Shown one piece after another: positions 34,973-44,147 of a DNA stretch of 64,000 nucleotides; position 1 is the stretch's first letter; the number at the start of each line of letters is the position of its first letter. The notes under the pieces are model-generated. The model was given only the letters and a program-made list of their open reading frames with translations, had not been told where the DNA came from and did no database searches. Source of the DNA: UBA4421 sp002704225 (GTDB taxonomy: Bacteria; Pseudomonadota; Gammaproteobacteria; Pseudomonadales; Azotimanducaceae); assembly GCA_902556425.1 (NCBI GenBank), contig CACDWG010000001.1, forward strand, positions 1 through 64,000, read 5' to 3'. The position numbers were made by a program, and so were the translations under genes.

Positions 34973-36238
34973 ATGAAAGATGAAACACTGGCGATTCACG
35001 CTGGCTATACGACAGACCCCACGTCCCACGCAGTAACCACACCGATTTATCAGACTGTTGCATACGAATTCGATGACGCGCAGCACGGTGCTGATCTGTT
35101 TGATTTGGCCGTACCGGGCAATATTTACAGCCGAATCATGAATCCCACCTGTGACGTTTTGGAGCAGCGTATTGCGGCCCTGGAAGGCGGTGTGGGCGCG
35201 CTGGCCGTGTCTGCTGGTAGTGCGGCGATTCATTACGCCATCATTAACATCGCCAATGCCGGGGACAATATCGTGACAGTACCGCAGCTGTATGGCGGTA
35301 CATACACACTCTTTGCGCATATGTTCCCAGCCCTTGGTATCGACGTGCGCTTTGCAGTAGACGATTCGGTAGCGGCGTTGGAAGCCCTCATTGATGAAAA
35401 GACCAAGGCTGTATTCTTTGAAACCATAGGCAACCCCGCCGGAAACATTGTGGATATTGCGGCGGTGACTGAGATGGCTCATCGACACGGCGTATGCACC
35501 ATTGCGGACAACACCGTGGCCTCACCCTCGCTGCTTAAGCCCATCGAGCACGGTGTGGACATCGTCGTGCACTCGGTGACCAAGTACATGGGTGGTCACG
35601 GTACGACCTTGGGCGGCGTAATTGTTGATTCAGGCAAGTTCCCTTGGACGGACAATGCCGCGCGTTACCCTGGACTGAACCAGCCGGAAGCCAGTTATCA
35701 CGGTGTGGTCTATACCGAAGCCTTTGGGCCGGCGGCGTACATCGGTCGGGCGCGAACGGTGCCATTGCGTAACACTGGGGCGGCGCTGTCCGCGCAAAGC
35801 GCCTTTCAGTTGCTGCAGGGCATTGAAACCCTCCCTTTGCGGATGGAGCGCCACTGCGAGAACGCCATGGCGGTTGCCAAGTATTTGCAAGCCCACGACA
35901 AAGTGGAGTGGGTGAGCTATGCCGGTCTCGAAGGCCATCCGCATCATGCGCTGGCCCGAAAGTACATGAATGGCACAGCATCCGGCATCATGACCTTTGG
36001 TGTTAAAGGTGGATTTGAAGCAGGTGTCAAGTTTTACGACGCCCTGCAACTGTTTAAGCGGTTGGTGAACATTGGTGATGCCAAGTCGCTGGCATGCCAC
36101 CCAGCATCGACCACGCACCGACAGTTGAGTGAAGACGAGCAAAAAGCGGTGGGTGTGGCTCCAGAAGCCATCCGTCTTTCGGTTGGCATCGAGCACATTG
36201 ACGACATCATTGCCGATTTGGAACAGGCCCTAGCATAG
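34973..36238 (+). CDS. metY: O-acetylhomoserine sulfhydrylase/aminocarboxypropyltransferase
   Basis: 421 aa, typical for MetY. PLP-dependent Cys/Met metabolism family with ETLAIHAGY at the start, NIYSRIMNPT, FETIGNPAGN, and the PLP lysine Lys204 in HSVTKYMGGHGTTLGG. The C-terminal SLACHPASTTHRQL and SVGIEHIDDIIADL are canonical. It converts O-acetyl-L-homoserine and sulfide to homocysteine (direct sulfhydrylation) in methionine synthesis. A clear AAGGAG site precedes it, within a leader that carries two inverted repeats. Divergent from lptF. Confidence 0.94.
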   Translation: MKDETLAIHAGYTTDPTSHAVTTPIYQTVAYEFDDAQHGADLFDLAVPGNIYSRIMNPTCDVLEQRIAALEGGVGALAVSAGSAAIHYAIINIANAGDNIVTVPQLYGGTYTLFAHMFPALGIDVRFAVDDSVAALEALIDEKTKAVFFETIGNPAGNIVDIAAVTEMAHRHGVCTIADNTVASPSLLKPIEHGVDIVVHSVTKYMGGHGTTLGGVIVDSGKFPWTDNAARYPGLNQPEASYHGVVYTEAFGPAAYIGRARTVPLRNTGAALSAQSAFQLLQGIETLPLRMERHCENAMAVAKYLQAHDKVEWVSYAGLEGHPHHALARKYMNGTASGIMTFGVKGGFEAGVKFYDALQLFKRLVNIGDAKSLACHPASTTHRQLSEDEQKAVGVAPEAIRLSVGIEHIDDIIADLEQALA

Positions 36239-36261
36239 CGGCTGTTTCACGACGGCCGCAG

Positions 36262-36285
36262 CCTCGGCGGGGTACTCCGCTGAGG
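36262..36285. terminator. hairpin between convergent metY and M50 protease genes
   Basis: CCTCGGCGG, 6-nt loop, CCGCTGAGG: a 9-bp stem with one G-U pair in the 57-bp gap between convergent stops. It has no T-run on either strand, so bidirectional termination is only a suggestion. Confidence 0.4.
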
Positions 36286-36295
36286 TCTGCCTGGG

Positions 36296-36928
36296 TCAGA
36301 CCAGTGTGATGGTGTTCAGCAATGTCGCTGAGAACTCGGCCAAAAAGGTCAGGATGGGAAGGCCCATCAAACTGCCTATGACGAGAGCCAGCAGAAGCAT
36401 TGCACCGTAGCGGGCATTATAGAATCGATACAGCCGAGCCAACTTGTTTGGCAGAAAGTGCGGCGCAATGTAATGACCGTCTAACGGGCCAATAGGTAGA
36501 AGATTGAAAACCATCAGCAGCAGATTGATCTGAGCTAGGATGGTAAAAAACAGCTGGGCCGCGGGGTTTTGCCATCCGGCATGCCACGCCAAGACGAAGC
36601 CATTCCAACAAATCACCGCCAACAGTAAATTCATTAAGGGACCCGCTGCGGCCACCCATAAATCCGCCCGAGGGCTGGTGAAATTCGCAGGGTTTGTGGG
36701 TACGGGCTTGGCAAATCCGAAACCAACGATGACCACCATCAGCAGTCCCATGGGGTCAATATGCGCGATTGGATTCAGGGTGACGCGCCCAGCCCGCTCG
36801 GCGGTGTCATCACCAAACCACTTGGCCACCATGGCGTGACCCAGTTCGTGGACCGTCAGGGAGAGAATCAAGGCGACGATCAGCAGTGTGAATACGGCGT
36901 ATTCGCCTCGCCAAAGCAGTTGCAGCAT
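36296..36928 (-). CDS. site-2 protease-like M50 family metalloprotease
   Basis: 210 aa, the small form found across bacteria. Several membrane spans carry the zinc motif HELGHAMVAKWFGD near residue 28 and the second catalytic segment NLLPIGPLDGHY with its Asp near residue 150. It has no PDZ domain. A short S2P-like protease of this type would cut membrane-embedded substrates, but no partner is evident here. Convergent with metY; the ELM1-family gene starts about 160 bp upstream on the other strand. Confidence 0.9.
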   Translation of the reverse strand: MLQLLWRGEYAVFTLLIVALILSLTVHELGHAMVAKWFGDDTAERAGRVTLNPIAHIDPMGLLMVVIVGFGFAKPVPTNPANFTSPRADLWVAAAGPLMNLLLAVICWNGFVLAWHAGWQNPAAQLFFTILAQINLLLMVFNLLPIGPLDGHYIAPHFLPNKLARLYRFYNARYGAMLLLALVIGSLMGLPILTFLAEFSATLLNTITLV

Positions 36929-37031
36929 ACGTACCTCAGATGGTTGGGGTGGTGGTGACGTTTGGATGGTCAGTGTGAGCTGTTCACGAAGCTCGGTTCA
37001 AGTGAATTTGTGATTTACAGCCAATGTCCGG

Positions 37032-37074
37032 GCGTATGCCCCTTGCTCATACGCAGGTATATTGGTTTTTTTTT
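37032..37074 (+). other. hairpin plus T-run in the leader of the ELM1-family gene
   Basis: GCGTATG, 9-nt loop, CATACGC, followed 11 nt later by a run of nine T (37066-37074), ending 12 nt before the gene start. It may be a weak attenuator-like or terminator-like element, or chance. A TATATT at 37058-37063 could be a -10 element, but no good -35 partner is present. Confidence 0.25.
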
Positions 37075-37086
37075 CGAGAGCATTGC

Positions 37087-38007
37087 ATGCCCCTGAGCCT
37101 ACGCATTTGGCGCTTCACCGATGGCCGGCCCGGTCACGAAAAGCAAACTGCCGGTCTGCTGCAGGGTTTTCGTGAGCGCCTGCCTGTCCACGCAGGCGAA
37201 GACGCCGAGTTGGCTGTGCGTGATATCGCCCTAGTGGATTACGCCGACGACTGGTCGGCGCTGTGGCGGGATCCGGCCGATGCTCCGGATCTCTTGATTG
37301 GTGCCGGTCGCCGGACCCATCTGCCCATGGCGCGCGCGCGCTGGCATCTGGGCAGTCGCGCAATCGTACTGATGAAACCCAGTCTGCCGAGTTTTTGCTA
37401 TGACCTTGCCCTTGTGCCCGAGCACGATAGCGCGTGGTCTGAGCGAAAGGTTTTGCGCACACTGGGTATGTTGGGGCCGAGCGAGTCCGGTACAAAAGCG
37501 CCGGATCGAGGGGTCATCTTGCTGGGTGGGATGAACGATCACTTCCACTGGCAGGACGCCGAGATCGCTGAAGCGGTGGCGAATATTGTTCAGCAGAGTC
37601 CAGACGTCCACTGGCAAATTTCAGATTCGCCTCGCAGTGCGGAAGGCTTGGTTGGCGCGGTCGTGGCGGCGCTGGCCGGCGCGCCAAATGCAAGGGTGCT
37701 CCGCTATACAGACAATCCGCCTGATTGGCTGACTCAGGCGCTGGCGAAGGCCAGCCAAGTTTGGGTGAGTGCTGACAGTGCATCCATGCTCTACGAAGCG
37801 TTGTCGTCTGGCGGCCAAGTGGGCGTTATTGAACTGACGAGCAAACGTCGACGAAACAAACTGCTGGCCGGTATTGACGCGCTGCGGCAGCAGGGGCGAG
37901 TGGGTCTTTCCTCCGCGGGCTCTTTGCTCGATCAGGGCCTTGATCCCGAACCCTTGCAGGAGCACCGGCGCTGTGCCGAGTGGATTCTTGCGCGCTGGTT
38001 CAGCTGA
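37087..38007 (+). CDS. mitochondrial fission ELM1 family protein
   Basis: 306 aa from ATG 37087; a longer frame to 37024 has unconvincing sequence. The family mark is at the N-terminus: RIWRFTDGRPGHEKQTAGLLQG. GAGRRTHLP, LLGGMNDHFHW and the C-terminal VWVSADSASMLYEALSSGG follow, giving the look of a GT-B glycosyltransferase-like fold. Bacterial members are uncharacterised; the plant namesake acts in mitochondrial fission. In many proteobacteria these genes lie near lipid A or capsule genes, which is not the case here. A role in cell-envelope glycan synthesis is a guess. Confidence 0.85.
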   Translation: MPLSLRIWRFTDGRPGHEKQTAGLLQGFRERLPVHAGEDAELAVRDIALVDYADDWSALWRDPADAPDLLIGAGRRTHLPMARARWHLGSRAIVLMKPSLPSFCYDLALVPEHDSAWSERKVLRTLGMLGPSESGTKAPDRGVILLGGMNDHFHWQDAEIAEAVANIVQQSPDVHWQISDSPRSAEGLVGAVVAALAGAPNARVLRYTDNPPDWLTQALAKASQVWVSADSASMLYEALSSGGQVGVIELTSKRRRNKLLAGIDALRQQGRVGLSSAGSLLDQGLDPEPLQEHRRCAEWILARWFS

Positions 38008-38010
38008 GCG

Positions 38011-40431
38011 CTAGCTCAACACACCGGCGTTATTGAGTTCGGCTAGGGTGGCCTCGTCCATGCCAAGCCAATCTTTTAAAATGGCGGCGCTGTCTTCGCC
38101 AACCGCCCGGGTGCGCTGATAGTCGTCGCAGGGGGTGGTGTCGAACTGAATGACCAGCCGGTCGATCCATGTGGGTCCCAAAGTCGGGTGTACATCGTTC
38201 ATGGGTTGCAGGAAGCCTCGCTGACGCAACTGAGGGTCATGTTCCACGAGGTCGGCACCGTCTTGCACGACCCCTGCGGGCACACCGGCCTGCTGACATT
38301 GCTGCATAAGCGTGAGGGCATCGGCGTTACGAGTCCATGCCGAGAGGTGTTCGTTCAACAACTCACGATGCTCATAGCGGGCTGCCTGGGTGGCAAAGAT
38401 ATCCTGCGCCGCCCAATCCGGTTGCCCCATGAGTTGGTAAAGCGCCTGCCACTGGGATTCGTTCATACAAGCAATGGCGATCCAGCGTTCACTGACTTGG
38501 CGAGCCGTTGCTTCGTCGGCGCCGGTTTCCTTAGTCTGATCGGCGCATCGGTAGCAACCGTGTGGCGCTACCGCATCGTAGGGCAGGTCGTTACCCACAG
38601 GACGAGCCTTTGTACCGTTCGCCGCCAGATCGAGTAAGGAGGGTCCGATGAAGTTAATGCCTACCTCGAATTGTGAAATGTCCACACGCTGACCGCTGCC
38701 GGTTGTGCGCCGGGCTTGCAGCGCTGCCAAGACCGCAACGGCCCCGTGCAGACCGGCCTGATGGTCGTTATAGGAAAAGCCGATACCAATGTCCTCGCGG
38801 CCGGGCACACCGGTAGTCGCCGTGATACCGCATAAGGCATGAATGGTGGGAGCGTAGGTGACGTATTTTGACCACGGGCCGCCGTCCCCCATGCCAGACA
38901 TCTGTACGTAAATCACACCGGGATTGGTTTGGCTCACCTCGTTATAACCAATGCCCCAGCGATCCAGTACGCCTACCGAAAAGTTGTCGATCACGATGTC
39001 TGCTTCGTCGGCGAGCCGCCTTGCGAGCGCCTTGGCCGAGTCGTCCGACATTTTTAACGCTAAGGCGCGTTTGTTGCGATTCCACATCAAGTAATAGGGG
39101 TGGTGGGGGTCTTGGGTTGTCACTGCGCGTTCGCTGGAATTGATCTTGATGACGTCAGCACCCATGTCGGCAAGCATGCGTGTGGCGAAGGGTCCAGCCA
39201 GCACGTGAGTGAAGTCCAACACCTTGATGCCAGCCAGCGGTTTGCTGCCTGGCGCGTTCTCGGCCTGATGTGTGCGCGTTTGCCAGCGTAGCTGGTCAGC
39301 GACGGCGCTGATGGGGATTGCCTGAGATTGGTATGGCTTGAGCTGCCAAGGTGTCTTGCTGAAATGATAGGGCGTCCCCGGGGAGGTAATGTTCACGTCG
39401 TCAATCTGATACGGCACATACCAATCCCGCGCCTGCAGCTGCGGGTTTTCGGCCACTTTTTCGATGGGCAGAACCCAGCCGTAGGGCGCGTGCCGCGACT
39501 GGGCCTCGTGAAACAGTGCTTCCACGTCCTTGGTAGCGACCCAGCGACTCATGATGTCCATGGCGCGCTGGGTTCGCAGTCGCAGATTCTCCGGCTCCAT
39601 GTATTTGGGATCGATCAGATCTTCGTGCACGTCCTCTTCGATCCACCACATCAACTGATTGTCAAAATTCGGCGCCGGTGTTGCCATGATGCAACCGTTC
39701 TTGCCCGGCATAACCCCATAGGCATCTGACCAGTGCAGGGCGCCGCGGCGGGGCAGTACTCGACCTTCTGGGCGGTTCAGGGTTTGCTGATAAAAGTAGA
39801 ACATGAAGACCTGTTCCAGACACGATGCGATGCTCTCGTGGACAGATAGGTGTGTGCTCTGACCTTGGCCTGTGTTGCGTTGGTGGTATAGAGCGCTGAG
39901 TGCGGCGATGGCCGCATAGGCACCTGAAATCATAAAATTCAGATCACCAAAGTTCTTCAGCGGCGGTGTGTTCGCGTCGCCGGTTGTGGCAGCCGCGCCG
40001 CCCAATGCACCGGCAACGATGTCGGGCGCTAGGTAATCTGACCATGGCCCCTCCTTGCCGAAGGATGACAGTTCTACAACGACTAAGCCGGGATTGGCGC
40101 GCTTGGCGGCCTCAATGTCCACGAGTGCTGCTGAATCGCTTTGATCACATCGGCAAATAATATCAGCGGCTTCGGCCAGCCTTTGCAGGGTTTGCCTTGC
40201 CGCTGGGTCTGCGCTGTCGACCTGGACAAAGGTTCGATTGGATGCGAAGAAGCTGTGCCAAAGTGATAAGGCGCCAGTCTTGGACTGCAAAAAGGGCCCT
40301 CGTTGGCGTAGTGGATCGCCCGTCGCGCTCTCTGGGCGGATGACTTGCGCCCCGAGGTCGGCCAGTAGTTTGGTGCCATAAATGCCACGTTCATCGGTTA
40401 AATCGATAACGCGTATGTCTGCTAACGCCAT
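38011..40431 (-). CDS. double-domain family III CoA transferase
   Basis: 806 aa, two complete CaiB/BaiF-like units in tandem. The first (about residues 1-390) starts ADIRVIDLTDERGIYGTKLLADLGAQVI; the second (about 395-806) starts AGIKVLDFTHVLAGPFATRMLADMGADVIKI. The second unit has a normal catalytic segment, NDHQAGLHGA (Asp556). The first has GDLNFMISGAY, where Asp163 aligns but the usual Gly four residues on is Met, so its competence is uncertain. Because family III enzymes are interlocked dimers, the fusion probably folds as an internal dimer. It acts on an unknown carboxylate. Convergent with the ELM1 gene. Confidence 0.93.
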   Translation of the reverse strand: MALADIRVIDLTDERGIYGTKLLADLGAQVIRPESATGDPLRQRGPFLQSKTGALSLWHSFFASNRTFVQVDSADPAARQTLQRLAEAADIICRCDQSDSAALVDIEAAKRANPGLVVVELSSFGKEGPWSDYLAPDIVAGALGGAAATTGDANTPPLKNFGDLNFMISGAYAAIAALSALYHQRNTGQGQSTHLSVHESIASCLEQVFMFYFYQQTLNRPEGRVLPRRGALHWSDAYGVMPGKNGCIMATPAPNFDNQLMWWIEEDVHEDLIDPKYMEPENLRLRTQRAMDIMSRWVATKDVEALFHEAQSRHAPYGWVLPIEKVAENPQLQARDWYVPYQIDDVNITSPGTPYHFSKTPWQLKPYQSQAIPISAVADQLRWQTRTHQAENAPGSKPLAGIKVLDFTHVLAGPFATRMLADMGADVIKINSSERAVTTQDPHHPYYLMWNRNKRALALKMSDDSAKALARRLADEADIVIDNFSVGVLDRWGIGYNEVSQTNPGVIYVQMSGMGDGGPWSKYVTYAPTIHALCGITATTGVPGREDIGIGFSYNDHQAGLHGAVAVLAALQARRTTGSGQRVDISQFEVGINFIGPSLLDLAANGTKARPVGNDLPYDAVAPHGCYRCADQTKETGADEATARQVSERWIAIACMNESQWQALYQLMGQPDWAAQDIFATQAARYEHRELLNEHLSAWTRNADALTLMQQCQQAGVPAGVVQDGADLVEHDPQLRQRGFLQPMNDVHPTLGPTWIDRLVIQFDTTPCDDYQRTRAVGEDSAAILKDWLGMDEATLAELNNAGVLS

Positions 40432-40534
40432 GAAAGTTCCTTATTCCTCTCCGCCAAAGACAATAGCCCAGCGAAATGGTCAGAGAAAGTTCAGAATGCT
40501 ATGTTGATGCAATGCAGCGCTCGGGGAGGCGACA

Positions 40535-41440
40535 ATGCTTAATGCGGAACAAATCCGTTTTTTCAAAACTCAGGGCTATTTGATCGTCCGGGGTGCCATG
40601 GATACCGCGCTTTGTCGACGAGTCAGAGACCTGATGTGGCAGGCGCTGCCGCCGAATACTCGACTGCAACCAAATGATCCGGCGAGTTTTGTTGGACCGT
40701 TCAGTGAACAGGACGAAAGTTCTGATGAGCGGCATATGCGCGCGGACTATCGATGGCTGAACCGATTTCTTGGGGTGAACGCTGATGTCATTCGACTGAT
40801 TTATTCGGAATTCATTTGTCAGATGGCTCAGCAATTACTGGGAGGGCGGTTACGGCAGGCGGTGGTTGATGGGTCGCCCATGGGAAGTCACGGTCCGGCA
40901 TGGCCCGGTGGGCCCACGGATCCCGCGCTGGGCAACGAGGGTGCCCGCGGCGTGTACTGTACCTTGCCCTACGGCAACAAGGCTCGTGAGGCGGATGGCT
41001 GCCATACGGACGGCCACCCTTTTCAGCTAGGCATCGTGGGTTTGCTGGACGATTGTCCTGCGGATGGCGGTGCGTTCAAGGTATGGCCGGGTTCCCATAC
41101 CCGTTTGTTTCCTACTTTCGCCCTACGCTACGACCAGCCGAGAGTTCCCTACTACCCTCACCTGCCCGCGTTTAAGGGTATTAGCCACAGCGAGGCGTAC
41201 AAGGCGGAACTGAGTCGCATCATTGATGAGGTAGAGCCGGTAGAATGTTACGGCCAAGCTGGGGATATCGTATTTTGGCATCATCGTCTGGCCCACGCGG
41301 CGGGCCAAAATTACAGCGAACAGATTCGACAGGCGGTATTGGCTGACTTCTGGACCAATGATTTGGATACCCTGCGCACCAAGCCGGTGACCGCAAACAT
41401 GTGGGAGGACTGGTCCCCAGCCTTGCAGCGTGCCGGATAG
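40535..41440 (+). CDS. phytanoyl-CoA dioxygenase (PhyH) family protein
   Basis: 301 aa; GGGGAGG lies upstream of the ATG. Typical PhyH start (AEQIRFFKTQGYLIVRGAMD), proximal Fe ligands His157-x-Asp159 in GCHTDGHP and a distal histidine in FWHHRLAHAAG (one of residues 249, 250 or 254). It needs Fe(II) and 2-oxoglutarate to hydroxylate an unknown compound. First of three co-oriented genes (with Nudix and TauD genes; gaps of 38 and 29 nt), divergent from the double CoA transferase. The second oxygenase gene nearby suggests two steps on one substrate. Confidence 0.9.
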   Translation: MLNAEQIRFFKTQGYLIVRGAMDTALCRRVRDLMWQALPPNTRLQPNDPASFVGPFSEQDESSDERHMRADYRWLNRFLGVNADVIRLIYSEFICQMAQQLLGGRLRQAVVDGSPMGSHGPAWPGGPTDPALGNEGARGVYCTLPYGNKAREADGCHTDGHPFQLGIVGLLDDCPADGGAFKVWPGSHTRLFPTFALRYDQPRVPYYPHLPAFKGISHSEAYKAELSRIIDEVEPVECYGQAGDIVFWHHRLAHAAGQNYSEQIRQAVLADFWTNDLDTLRTKPVTANMWEDWSPALQRAG

Positions 41441-41478
41441 CCGTTGACCACGAGAAAAGCAAACGAACGGAGTAGTAC

Positions 41479-42249
41479 ATGACCGAGACCACAGATAATG
41501 CAACGCAACACCGCAACGATATGTACGGCAACATTGAATCGCGTAGCGAGGATGATCCCAATGTCTCTGCGCTGATACCTGCCGCGACGGTTGTCCTGCT
41601 GCGCGATGGCGTTTCCGGTGTGGAAGTGCTGATGCTGCGTAAAAACTCAAAAATCACTTTTGGCGGCATGTGGGTATTCCCCGGCGGCAAAATCGATGCT
41701 GCCGATTACCCCGGTGGTGAGGTCGATGCGAACAACATCGAATCTGCCGCACGTGCGGCTGCGGTGCGAGAGACAGAAGAAGAAGCCGGAATTACCGTGG
41801 CGTCTGAGGACTACGTGTTCTTGTCTCATTGGACACCGCCTCCCGGTCAACAGAAGCGTTTTGCTACCTGGTTTTTTGTCGCCAAGGTACAGGGTGCCAT
41901 GGACGTGGCAATTGATGATGGCGAAATCAAGGACCATGCTTGGCTAAATCCCGCGGAAGCACTGCGTAAACATGGCGAGGGTGAAATCGATCTGGTGCCA
42001 CCGACATGGGTGACCCTGTATCACCTATCGCTGAAAGCGTCAGCAGACGCGGTAATAGAGCATTTCGGCCAAAACACCGGCATCACCTACAACACTCGAG
42101 TGGTGCCTGCAGCCTCCGGCGAGCGTGTGGCCATGTGGAAGGGTGATGCCGGATACGACGAGTGGAACCCGGACATCGAGGGGGCGCGCCACCGTTTGGC
42201 CATGCCGCAGGGTGGCTTCGTGTTTGAGAACACGGTCGAGCGTTACTGA
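41479..42249 (+). CDS. NUDIX hydrolase
   Basis: 256 aa. The Nudix box is present in extended form: GGMWVFPGGKIDAAD, a 20-residue insert, then RETEEEAGI, holding the conserved RExxEE metal site. The N-terminal part (about residues 30-60) contains VVLLRDGVSGVEVLMLRK, and the C-terminal 90 residues are extra to the core domain, as in CoA- or nucleotide-diphosphate-specific Nudix groups. It hydrolyses a nucleoside diphosphate linked to some group; substrate unknown. It lies between the PhyH and TauD genes in a likely operon. Confidence 0.88.
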   Translation: MTETTDNATQHRNDMYGNIESRSEDDPNVSALIPAATVVLLRDGVSGVEVLMLRKNSKITFGGMWVFPGGKIDAADYPGGEVDANNIESAARAAAVRETEEEAGITVASEDYVFLSHWTPPPGQQKRFATWFFVAKVQGAMDVAIDDGEIKDHAWLNPAEALRKHGEGEIDLVPPTWVTLYHLSLKASADAVIEHFGQNTGITYNTRVVPAASGERVAMWKGDAGYDEWNPDIEGARHRLAMPQGGFVFENTVERY

Positions 42250-42278
42250 AACGTTTGCTGACGTTGTAAGGAGAAGAG

Positions 42279-43157
42279 ATGCTGGGTGCGCACCATGTTG
42301 AGAGTCAGGCTCTCGAAAATGAAAGACGACAGGGGTTTGAGTTACATCATCTCAGTCCCGTGATTGGTACAGAAGTGCTGGGTATTGATCTGGCCCAATC
42401 GCTCAGTGATGAGGTGGTTGAGTTTTTGCAGGCTTTGCTGGTAGAGCGCAAGGTCATTTTCTTCCGTGATCAGTCGCTGACTGCTGAGCAGCACATCGGG
42501 TTCGCTAGGCGTTTTGGCGAGCTGGAAGTGCATCCCTTTGCGTCCAATAACGATGCCTACCCGGAGCTTATTCACTTGGATAACGGGCCGGACCGGCCGC
42601 CCACCATAAACATTTGGCACAGCGATGTGACTTGGCGAGAATTTCCCTCGCTGGGCTCGGTGCTGCGTGCGCGTGAGGTCCCTGAGGTGGGTGGCGATAC
42701 CTTGTTTGCCAACATGGAAGCTGCCTACGACGCGCTGCCGAAGGACACCCGAACGCGTTTGGACGGATTGGTGGCGGTGCATGACAACACGCCATTTTTG
42801 GAAGCTATGCGCAATCAAGGGGCATCGGAAGAGGCTATTGAGGCAAAACGCCGGGAGTTTCCGCCCATGCGCCATCCTGTTGTCAGGACCCATCCGGTCA
42901 GCGGGCGCAAGTCGCTGTACGTAAACAGCGCCTTTACCCGTTACATCGAGGGTATGGATTCACAGGCATCCGACCTGCTGCTGGCCCAGCTTTACCAGCA
43001 GGCCAGTATTCCAGATTTTCAATGTCGCTTTCGGTGGCGCGCCGACTCGCTAGCGTTCTGGGACAACCGAGGAGCCCAGCACTATGCGGCGGCAGACTAC
43101 TATCCTGCGGTGCGAAAGATGGAGCGGGTAACGGTGATTGGTGATCGCCCGGTCTAG
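42279..43157 (+). CDS. TauD/TfdA family Fe(II)/2-oxoglutarate dioxygenase
   Basis: 292 aa; AAGGAG upstream of ATG 42279. Family motifs: GTEVLGIDLAQSLSDE near the start, proximal ligands His114-x-Asp116 in WHSDVTW, the GGDTLFANMEAAYDALP segment, the distal His268 in DNRGAQHYAAADYYP, and a closing Arg in KMERVTVIGD that would bind 2-oxoglutarate. Members hydroxylate taurine, 2,4-D, alkyl sulfates and many other acids; this one cannot be assigned. Third gene of the PhyH-Nudix-TauD cluster. Confidence 0.9.
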   Translation: MLGAHHVESQALENERRQGFELHHLSPVIGTEVLGIDLAQSLSDEVVEFLQALLVERKVIFFRDQSLTAEQHIGFARRFGELEVHPFASNNDAYPELIHLDNGPDRPPTINIWHSDVTWREFPSLGSVLRAREVPEVGGDTLFANMEAAYDALPKDTRTRLDGLVAVHDNTPFLEAMRNQGASEEAIEAKRREFPPMRHPVVRTHPVSGRKSLYVNSAFTRYIEGMDSQASDLLLAQLYQQASIPDFQCRFRWRADSLAFWDNRGAQHYAAADYYPAVRKMERVTVIGDRPV

Positions 43158-43169
43158 TCCGGGCCGTAT

Positions 43170-44120
43170 TCAGGCCTCGAACAATCGTCGAGGGTTATCC
43201 ACGAAGAGCATTGCAATGTCCCGGTCCGTGGCCCCAAGCTGCTGTAGCTGAGGGATCACGTGCCGGTGCATAAACAGGTACTGATCCGGATTGCTCTTGT
43301 GAAAGTCGTGCTGCTCGGCAATGCTGCCATCAGGCTGCTCGTTATGGATGTGCAGACAGATGCAGTCATGGGACGGGCACAGTCGTTCGCCATAACCCAT
43401 GTCCATTAGGCGCTTCAGGGTCACGGTTCGCATATGGGGGCTCACCAAGCGCCCGGGGTATCGGTCCAGTCCGAGAAAACAGCCTTGGTCCAAAATCCAC
43501 GTCAAATATTCGGTGTCAGTGGTGTCATTGCTGTGATCGATTTTAACCTTACCCAAATCCACTCCTTCCTCTTTGAAGATGGCGATCTGCCGTCGAGCCA
43601 CGTGGCCGGTAGGGTAGGAGTGCACCATGATCGGCACGCCGGTCTGCAAGTGGGCGCGTGCCACCGCCCGGGCCATGGTTTCCAGCGGCGGTGTTACGCC
43701 TTCGAAATCCGCCGCACACTTGAGCATGCCGGCCTTGATGTTGGTGCCGCGAAAGCCTTCGGTGAGATCTTTGATGAATTCATCGGCCATTTGATTGGCG
43801 CCGACGCCTTGCATAAAGCGGGGTACATCCAGCCACCAGCCAGTGACGTTGATCAAGTTCACGCCCGACGCCTCGGCTACGGTTTTGAGCAGCGCTGGAT
43901 CGCGCCCCAAGTCGAAGGTGGTGGCATCGAGCATGGTGTCGATGCCATGAGCCTTGGCGGTTTTCAGGCACTCAATGGCCCGCTGCTCTCGATTCGGCCC
44001 CAGCAAGTCCGGATAGTGGGTCGACAACCCACTGGCGGCGACCATGACATGCTCGTGCATCAGAGTGAAACCCAAGTCTTTGCTGTCGATCTCACCCAGT
44101 ACGCTGTTGATGGTAGCCAT
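43170..44120 (-). CDS. phosphotriesterase (PTE)-family metal-dependent hydrolase
   Basis: 316 aa. Binuclear-metal TIM barrel of the amidohydrolase superfamily with the N-terminal MHEHVMV (His22-x-His24), a candidate carbamylated lysine in KAGMLKCAADF, ligand histidines in VHSYPTGH and KIDHSND, and the final Asp in PSHDCICLH. The PTE branch includes lactonases and esterases as well as phosphotriesterases; physiological substrates are usually lactones or esters. Start matches the family (TINSVLGEI). Convergent with the TauD gene, and followed upstream on the same strand by an exported DUF6265 protein. Confidence 0.88.
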   Translation of the reverse strand: MATINSVLGEIDSKDLGFTLMHEHVMVAASGLSTHYPDLLGPNREQRAIECLKTAKAHGIDTMLDATTFDLGRDPALLKTVAEASGVNLINVTGWWLDVPRFMQGVGANQMADEFIKDLTEGFRGTNIKAGMLKCAADFEGVTPPLETMARAVARAHLQTGVPIMVHSYPTGHVARRQIAIFKEEGVDLGKVKIDHSNDTTDTEYLTWILDQGCFLGLDRYPGRLVSPHMRTVTLKRLMDMGYGERLCPSHDCICLHIHNEQPDGSIAEQHDFHKSNPDQYLFMHRHVIPQLQQLGATDRDIAMLFVDNPRRLFEA

Positions 44121-44147
44121 GGTTGCTCTCCGGCCTGAATTGAGGGT

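Noticed and set aside
43434..44138. 234-aa plus-strand ORF opposite the phosphotriesterase-family gene
   Set aside because: The minus-strand gene has the complete metal site; the plus-strand ORF shows no motif.
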